The translations under genes and the position numbers were made by a program. From assembly GCA_005884465.1 (NCBI GenBank), contig VAZH01000134.1, positions 14,510 through 45,019 of the forward strand: a stretch of 30,510 nt of DNA, given 5' to 3'. The stretch is from Alphaproteobacteria bacterium. GTDB lineage: Bacteria > Pseudomonadota > Alphaproteobacteria > Rhizobiales > Xanthobacteraceae. A model generated the notes under the pieces. That model searched no databases and had not been told where the DNA came from. It worked only from the letters and a program-made list of their open reading frames with translations. Position 1 is the first letter of the stretch; each line of letters opens with the position of its first letter. Shown one piece after another: positions 25,828 to 30,510 of this stretch.

Positions 25828-26484
25828 ATGGCTTTGAAGCTCGTGATTGGCAACAAAAACTATTCCTCGTGGTCGATGCGGCCGTGGCTGGCGCTGCGGG
25901 CCAACAACATTCCCTTCGACGAAGTCTTTATTCCGCTCTACACCGGAGAAACCGACAAAAAACGGATTTTGAGTTTCACACATTCCGGCAAGGTGCCGGC
26001 GCTGATAGATGGTGACGTCACGGTCTGGGATTCACTGGCCATCATCGAATACGTTGCCGAACGGTTTCCGCAGGCCCGGCTGTGGCCCGAGGACCCGGCT
26101 CGCCGGGCGCATGCGCGTTCGATTTCGGCGGAGATGCATTCGGGCTTTGCAGCGCTGCGCAACGAATGCGGCATGAACCTGCACCGGCCGGTGCGCGCAA
26201 TAGCGTTGTCGGCCGATGCGTGCGCCGATATCAACCGCATTCAGCAGATCTGGACCGAGTGCCGCGAGCGCTATGGAAAATTTGGGCCGTTCCTGTTCGG
26301 AAACTTCGGCGGCGCGGACGCCATGTTTGCGCCGGTGGTGCATCGCTTTCGGACCTATGCGATCGAAGTAGCGCCGGAGGTTCAGGCCTACATGGACACG
26401 ATGATGTCGTTACCGGCCTTTCAGGAGTGGACGCGGGCGGCTCTTGCCGAGACCCTCTTGATCGAGAAGTTCGAGACGGTGTAG
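25828..26484 (+). CDS. Glutathione S-transferase family protein
   Basis: 218 residues. The N-terminal thioredoxin-like domain has KLVIGNKNYSSWSMRPWLALRA with a Ser cluster at the usual catalytic position, followed by the cis-proline and glutathione-binding segments GKVPALIDGDVTVWDSLAIIEYVAERF. The all-helical C-terminal domain runs from about 90 to 215. Family members conjugate glutathione to electrophiles or act as reductases or isomerases; the serine and the NKNYSSWS sequence place it near the bacterial YfcF/zeta-like branch rather than the classic tyrosine GSTs. It follows the TonB-like gene by 69 bases and may be cotranscribed. Confidence 0.9.
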   Translation: MALKLVIGNKNYSSWSMRPWLALRANNIPFDEVFIPLYTGETDKKRILSFTHSGKVPALIDGDVTVWDSLAIIEYVAERFPQARLWPEDPARRAHARSISAEMHSGFAALRNECGMNLHRPVRAIALSADACADINRIQQIWTECRERYGKFGPFLFGNFGGADAMFAPVVHRFRTYAIEVAPEVQAYMDTMMSLPAFQEWTRAALAETLLIEKFETV

Positions 26485-26795
26485 GCCAGAATTGCCAAGG
26501 GTTTGGCGCAACAGCTTCCCGCCGCCGCGGATCGCGCCGGTCCGGACGGCAAGCTGGCGCATACGGCCTGGACCTCAGAAGAAAATAGGTTCCGGCCGGT
26601 GGCAGGGCGATTCGCCCAGAACCGGCGAAATCGCGTTTATCGCACTGAAAAACCTGCAAAATCCGCGTATTTGCCATGTCCCGATGTGACTGGCCAACGC
26701 GGCGGGCGCTATGCTATATAGTCGCGGGGTTTTCAATCTGGCCGTTGCAGCGGGACCGCGAGCACAGCCGGCTTTTTGCGTGATGGGAGAAGGCG
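26485..26795. other. Intergenic region upstream of the TTG-start small gene
   Basis: 311 bases. Short open frames here are Arg/Pro-rich and lack start signals, so I call none. An AT-rich GCTATATAG at about 26712-26720 is a candidate -10 region for the downstream 63-residue gene, though no good -35 partner was found. Confidence 0.4.
26785..26793 (+). promoter_or_regulatory. Ribosome binding site deciding a TTG start
   Basis: GGGAGAAGG places its GGAG core six bases before TTG 26796. An in-frame stop at 26781-26783 and the lack of any in-frame ATG inside the gene make TTG the only reasonable start. Confidence 0.65.
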
Positions 26796-26987
26796 TTGAA
26801 GCACAAATTCACCGTTGGAGAGACCGTTTATTTTACTGCCAGCAATGTCGCGCGTCCGGCCGCCAGCGGCACCTATGAGGTGATCCGGCTGCTTCCGACC
26901 GACGGGGATGACTGCCAGTACCGGATCAAAAGCTCGACCGAGGCTTTCGAGCGGGTGGCCAAGGAAAGTCAGCTCAACATTTCCTAA
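26796..26987 (+). CDS. Small conserved-looking hypothetical protein
   Basis: 63 residues from a TTG start. The chain looks like a compact beta-rich domain: FTVGETVYFTASN, GTYEVIRLLPTDGDDCQYRIKS, then a helix EAFERVAKESQL. The VGETVYF...GTYEVIRLLP...YRIKS pattern resembles SH3-like small barrel proteins of Rhizobiales that are annotated only as hypothetical. Base composition and the strong ribosome binding site argue that it is real. Function unknown. Confidence 0.75.
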   Translation: MKHKFTVGETVYFTASNVARPAASGTYEVIRLLPTDGDDCQYRIKSSTEAFERVAKESQLNIS

Positions 26988-27134
26988 GGAATCGCGCATG
27001 GCCGGGCGAAGCGGATTCCGTTTTGCCCGCCGCCAAAAGGCCCGGTTCACAGGACCATTCTGCGCATGATGAGTGCGGAGAAAGGTATTCACTTCCGCGC
27101 AATGCGTCTTATGCCGCGTTGAGGGACATCGCGC

Positions 27135-28133
27135 ATGAATTGGGCCTGGGTTACATCGCTCGATCAACTGTGGCGTTCGCCGACCTTTCCGATGTGGCTG
27201 ACATTGGCCGCGTCGGGATTCTTCGGAATTATCGTTCTCATCACGCTGTTGCGCGCAGAGAAATCCGTCGCCAACGGCGCGCTGACCGTCATCACGCTGC
27301 TGGCGATCGGCATCGCCGCCACCGCTACCATTCGCGGGTTCGGTCCGGGCCAGGGCGCGTCCGCTGAGACCCGATCCTCCCAATCGGTGAGCGCGGGGCT
27401 GCCGGCATTGTCGTGCATCGACGATCTGGCAGGAGAAACCGTTTTGACGGCATGCGAGAAGGTCTTGTTCGGCTCGGCCGAATCCACCGCCGCCGCACTG
27501 TCATATGCGGCGTCCCAGATTACATGGCTCACCGCGTTCGGCGATGTCGCCGCAGCAAATGCGAACATGACACCCGAATTGCAAATGGTGCGTCGTGCGG
27601 TCGAACGCGACCGCTACGGGCTGATGGCTTACGTACTCGCCGCGCGCGACCATTGTACGCCCTCGGACTGCGCAGCGTTTCGGGCAATTACCGATCGCAA
27701 CCAGATCGTGGCCAATATGAATGAGCGGACTTATGAAGGCCTGATTGTGCGTTACGCGCCATCTTGGAACATGCCTGCGGTGACGCCGGCGCCCGTCGCG
27801 GCGCTTCCGCCATCGATGCCACTAGGCAAACCCACCAACGCCGAATTCCCGACCGCAGCCTCGACCCCGCCCATTAGCATCATGACGCCGGAGCCGGGGC
27901 AGGCGACGACGCCCACTGCACCGCGCCCGGCGTCATCATCTCCACCATCTTCATCTCCACCGCTAACCAATGCGCCATTGCCGTCGCCACGGCCGACTCC
28001 GGCGCTCGCGGCGGCCAAAAAGCCGGCTGCGCCCAAGCCGGCCCGCATGGCCGCGCCGGTTCAGCTGGCACCGGCGGCGCCGGCTCCCGCAGCGGCTGCG
28101 CCAGAGCCCGCTCCCTCGGCAGCGAATGATTGA
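27135..28133 (+). CDS. Membrane-anchored Pro/Ala-rich protein of unknown function
   Basis: 332 residues. Two N-terminal transmembrane helices (about 19-40 and 47-67) precede a folded, mainly helical region (about 90-215) with four cysteines (in SCIDD, TACEK, DHC, SDC) that could form disulfides if it faces the periplasm. The last 110 residues are Pro, Ala, Ser and Thr rich and probably disordered. GAGGGA precedes the ATG. I do not recognise a named family. The gene lies between the 63-residue protein and the DUF1489 gene on the same strand. Confidence 0.75.
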   Translation: MNWAWVTSLDQLWRSPTFPMWLTLAASGFFGIIVLITLLRAEKSVANGALTVITLLAIGIAATATIRGFGPGQGASAETRSSQSVSAGLPALSCIDDLAGETVLTACEKVLFGSAESTAAALSYAASQITWLTAFGDVAAANANMTPELQMVRRAVERDRYGLMAYVLAARDHCTPSDCAAFRAITDRNQIVANMNERTYEGLIVRYAPSWNMPAVTPAPVAALPPSMPLGKPTNAEFPTAASTPPISIMTPEPGQATTPTAPRPASSSPPSSSPPLTNAPLPSPRPTPALAAAKKPAAPKPARMAAPVQLAPAAPAPAAAAPEPAPSAAND

Positions 28134-28173
28134 TCCTTTCAAAAGCCAGCGCTGAGCGTTAAACCCTCGATTC

Positions 28174-28611
28174 ATGCCGCTTCATCTCATCAAGCTTGCC
28201 GTAGGCTGCGAATCGGTGACGGAGCTCAAGAGCTGGGTCGCGGAGCGCATGCAAACCGCGAAGAGAAAGGGCCTGCCGCTACATCATATTCACATCACCC
28301 GGATGACGCCGAAGCGCTTCGACGAATTGCTTGCGGGCGGCTCGCTCTACTGGGTAATCCGGGGTGAGATCGCGGCGCGTGAAAAAATTATCGCGATCGA
28401 GCCATTCCGCGACCGCGACGGCATCGGACGATGCCGGCTGGTGATGCAGCCCAAAGTGGTCGCGGTGCTGCCGCGGCCGATGCGGCCGTTCCAGGGCTGG
28501 CGCTATTTCGTTCAAAGCGACGTTCCTCCGGATCTCAAATCCGCAGGCGCCGGCATCGCGGCTTTGCCCGAACCCTTGCGCCGCGAACTGCGCGAGCTCG
28601 GGCTGCTTTAG
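28174..28611 (+). CDS. DUF1489 family protein
   Basis: 145 residues with the hallmark start [20 protein letters not shown], then [30 protein letters not shown] (in parts), and [27 protein letters not shown]. This family is conserved in Alphaproteobacteria and has no established function. The stop codon overlaps the convergent panC stop by three bases (28608-28611), so the two transcripts must overlap. Confidence 0.88.
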   Translation: MPLHLIKLAVGCESVTELKSWVAERMQTAKRKGLPLHHIHITRMTPKRFDELLAGGSLYWVIRGEIAAREKIIAIEPFRDRDGIGRCRLVMQPKVVAVLPRPMRPFQGWRYFVQSDVPPDLKSAGAGIAALPEPLRRELRELGLL

Positions 28612-29459
28612 ACAGCGACGTTATCGATCAGCCGGGTGGTTCCGATTCTGGCCGCCGTCAGGATTCGCATCGGTCCGTCCTTCGCCGAGGCGATCGGCGC
28701 CAGCGTCCCGGCATGGCGGACCTCGAAATAATCCAGCGCGAACCCGGCGCCGGCGGCGAGTTCCGCGCCACCGGCCCTCGCAGCTTCGAGATCGTCGCCC
28801 GCACGCAAGCGCCGGGCAGCTTCCTTCATGGCGCGGTATAGTACCGGCGCGGTGCGGCGTTCTTCCGGCGACAAATTGACATTCCGCGAAGACATGGCGA
28901 GGCCATCGCGCTCGCGCACGGTTCGCGAGCCAATCACCCTGACGCCGAGGTCGAGATCCCGGGCCATCCGCGTCACCACCCGCAATTGCTGAAAATCCTT
29001 TTCGCCAAAGACCGCGAAATCCGGCCGGACTTGCGTGAACAGCTTGCCGACCACGGTGGTGACGCCGCCGAAGAAATGCGGCCGGAACCGATCCTCCAGA
29101 CCCGCGGTGGCCGGTCCCTCGGTCAGGATCCTGGTGGCGAAGCCGTCGGGGTACATGGTCTTGACGTCCGGATTCCAGATCAGGTCGACCTCCTCGGCGG
29201 CAAGCTTGGCGACGTCAGCCTTCCAGGTGCGCGGGTAAGAACTGAAATCCTCCGAGGGCGCGAATTGGGTGGGGTTAACGAAGATCGAGACGATCACCCT
29301 TGTGGCCCGACGTTTCGCCAGCCGAACCAGCGACACATGGCCGTCATGGAGTGCTCCCATGGTTGGCACCAGCGCGGTCGTGGCCTTTTTCGCCTTGAGG
29401 CGATCGAGGGCGCGACGCAACGCGGGGACCGTACGGACGATCATGGGGCTTCGCGACAT
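28608..29459 (-). CDS. panC: Pantothenate synthetase
   Basis: 283 residues, the usual length. Motifs include [15 protein letters not shown] with the ATP-binding HxGH-type HDGH (38-41), [28 protein letters not shown], and the late [12 protein letters not shown]. It joins pantoate and beta-alanine using ATP, forming pantothenate for coenzyme A synthesis in the cytoplasm. panB, often adjacent, is not in this window. Two starts are possible, 29459 and 29444 ([11 protein letters not shown]); the second removes five residues ahead of the first beta strand and fits other PanC proteins equally well. Confidence 0.95.
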   Translation of the reverse strand: MSRSPMIVRTVPALRRALDRLKAKKATTALVPTMGALHDGHVSLVRLAKRRATRVIVSIFVNPTQFAPSEDFSSYPRTWKADVAKLAAEEVDLIWNPDVKTMYPDGFATRILTEGPATAGLEDRFRPHFFGGVTTVVGKLFTQVRPDFAVFGEKDFQQLRVVTRMARDLDLGVRVIGSRTVRERDGLAMSSRNVNLSPEERRTAPVLYRAMKEAARRLRAGDDLEAARAGGAELAAGAGFALDYFEVRHAGTLAPIASAKDGPMRILTAARIGTTRLIDNVAV

Positions 29460-29644
29460 CTGGGCTCGGTCTGATCTCAGGGAGGCCGCGGGGCTTGCGG
29501 TGGGACGGCGACCTTATCAAGGTCGATGCTTGGCCGCCAAGCCGGCAGGCGACTCATCTATACAGACAGCGATCGAGCTCCCGGCCACTCCGGGTGAGTA
29601 GCGCCTTGAGGGCGCAATAACGGGCGGCGCACGGCAGCGCGGTG

Positions 29645-29681
29645 GATTCGATTCATGATTAAGTCACACCATCAACGATTC
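29645..29681 (+). promoter_or_regulatory. Cluster of three GANTC (CcrM) methylation sites upstream of mipZ
   Basis: GATTC occurs at 29645-29649, 29650-29654 and 29677-29681, 71-108 bases before the mipZ ATG. CcrM methylates GANTC in alphaproteobacteria, and GcrA uses methylated sites to activate division genes; in Caulobacter mipZ is among the genes reported to depend on this system. Nothing else of note was seen in the 29460-29752 gap apart from a small GCGCC/GGCGC stem near 29602-29617. Confidence 0.55.
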
Positions 29682-29752
29682 AGAGGTGCTGTTGCGCAAT
29701 TTACTTGACCGCGGTCGCGCGTGATTTGAAGATATCTACCAGAGGTCGAAGA

Positions 29753-30510
29753 ATGTTGGTGCAGACTAGTCAGGGTCAGTCGGGCTCGGCGCATGTCGTC
29801 GTGCTCGGCAACGAGAAGGGTGGTTCAGGCAAATCCACTACCGCCTTGCATATCGCAGTCGCCCTGATGAAAGCGGGCCAGCGGGTCGCCACCATCGATC
29901 TCGATTGCCGTCAGCAAAGCTTTACCCGCTACATCAACAACCGACGCGCCTGGGCGCGCCGGACCGGGCTAGGTCTGGAACTCCCGGTGCATTGCTGCAT
30001 CAAGCATGGCAACACCATGCAGATCGCCGACAACGAGACGTCCGAATTCCAGCAATTCATGGATGCCGTTAGCGCGATCGAACGGACGTTCGATTTCATC
30101 GTCATCGATACCCCGGGGTCGGATAGTTATCTGATGCGTCTGGCGCATTCGATGGCCGATACATTGGTGACGCCGATCAACGACAGCTTCCTCGATTTCG
30201 ACGTCCTCGGGACGGTCGACCCCGCGACCTATGCCGTGACCGGCGAAAGCCATTATGCGGAGATGGTGCGCGACACCAGGCGCAAGCGCCGCCAACTCGA
30301 CGGCGCCTCTACCGACTGGATCGTGGTCCGCAACCGATTGTCGATGATTGGATCGCGCAACAAGCAGCTCGTCGCCGACGGCCTCAACGAGCTATCGTTC
30401 CGGCTCGGCTTCCGCTCGATCGATGGTTTCGCCGAACGCGTGGTTTACCGCGAGTTTTTTCCGCGCGGCCTGACTGCGCTCGACGACATCGACGAAACAA
30501 CCCTTGGCAC
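29753..30510 (+). CDS. mipZ: MipZ, ParA-like division-site ATPase (3' end beyond window)
   Basis: 252 codons are present, with the gene still open at the window edge, so roughly the last tenth is missing. It has a deviant Walker A EKGGSGKST (21-29), the ParA-type IDLDCRQQSFTRYINNRRAW, Walker B IVIDTPGSDS, TPINDSFLDFDVLGTVDP, DWIVVRNRLS, and ERVVYREFFPRGLTALD. These closely follow Caulobacter MipZ. MipZ dimerises with ATP on the nucleoid, is concentrated at the poles by ParB, and inhibits FtsZ polymerisation, so that division occurs at mid-cell. AGAGG lies 6-7 bases before the ATG. The gene is transcribed away from panC and is preceded by a GANTC cluster. Confidence 0.93.
   Translation, partial: MLVQTSQGQSGSAHVVVLGNEKGGSGKSTTALHIAVALMKAGQRVATIDLDCRQQSFTRYINNRRAWARRTGLGLELPVHCCIKHGNTMQIADNETSEFQQFMDAVSAIERTFDFIVIDTPGSDSYLMRLAHSMADTLVTPINDSFLDFDVLGTVDPATYAVTGESHYAEMVRDTRRKRRQLDGASTDWIVVRNRLSMIGSRNKQLVADGLNELSFRLGFRSIDGFAERVVYREFFPRGLTALDDIDETTLG

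Noticed and set aside
29658..29676. Possible CtrA box upstream of mipZ (TTAA then TCAAC)
   Set aside because: The spacing is not seven bases and the second half-site does not match.

Overview
The window looks like chromosomal DNA of a high-GC alphaproteobacterium, most likely Bradyrhizobium or a close relative in the Nitrobacteraceae. The basis is the gene content: a MipZ-type division ATPase, a DUF1489 protein, a biotin-dependent acyl-CoA carboxylase subunit of PccA type, a soluble multi-GAF histidine kinase, and an intergenic 'cgtcattccgg ... cgcaatgacg' repeat of the kind common in that group. This is pattern recognition, not a database search.

Layout. 1-2126 holds two exported hydrolases on the minus strand: a type I phosphodiesterase/alkaline-phosphatase-like enzyme cut by the window edge, and a thermonuclease-fold protein. 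2342-5792 is a cell-surface glycan cassette of lower-GC character: a GT2-GtrA fusion, an overlapping methyltransferase, and a convergent polytopic membrane protein. 6111-9538 is metabolic: pccA, a PEP-mutase/isocitrate-lyase family enzyme and an abutting acylphosphatase, with a REP-like repeat after pccA. 9559-12876 has a DoxX protein, an O-methyltransferase and an alpha/beta-hydrolase fused to a class III nucleotide cyclase; the last two have less GC-rich codon use. 13006-18116 is a two-component pair: a 1574-residue histidine kinase with seven GAF domains and a receiver-only regulator overlapping it by ATGA.

18252-23943 holds lipB, an orphan FliN-like SpoA protein, tRNA-Leu(GAG), a possible small membrane protein, two tandem exported polysaccharide deacetylases, mgtE, and an XRE regulator with a perfect TTAA-N7-TTAAC box and a GANTC site just upstream. 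24076-29459 holds an aldo/keto reductase, a TonB/TolA-like envelope protein, a glutathione S-transferase, a 63-residue TTG-start protein, a membrane-anchored Pro/Ala-rich protein, a DUF1489 protein and panC. The right edge carries mipZ, cut near its 3' end, preceded by three clustered GANTC sites.

Most genes are single or in pairs, so there is no one long operon. The strongest functional links are the kinase/receiver pair, the GT2-GtrA/methyltransferase pair, the deacetylase pair, and two genes (the XRE regulator and mipZ) with sequence marks of cell-cycle control by CtrA or CcrM/GcrA. I found no CRISPR array, insertion sequence, prophage or complete defence system. The most unusual items are the seven-GAF kinase, the hydrolase-cyclase fusion, the CtrA-box XRE gene and two unexplained intergenic hairpin elements.
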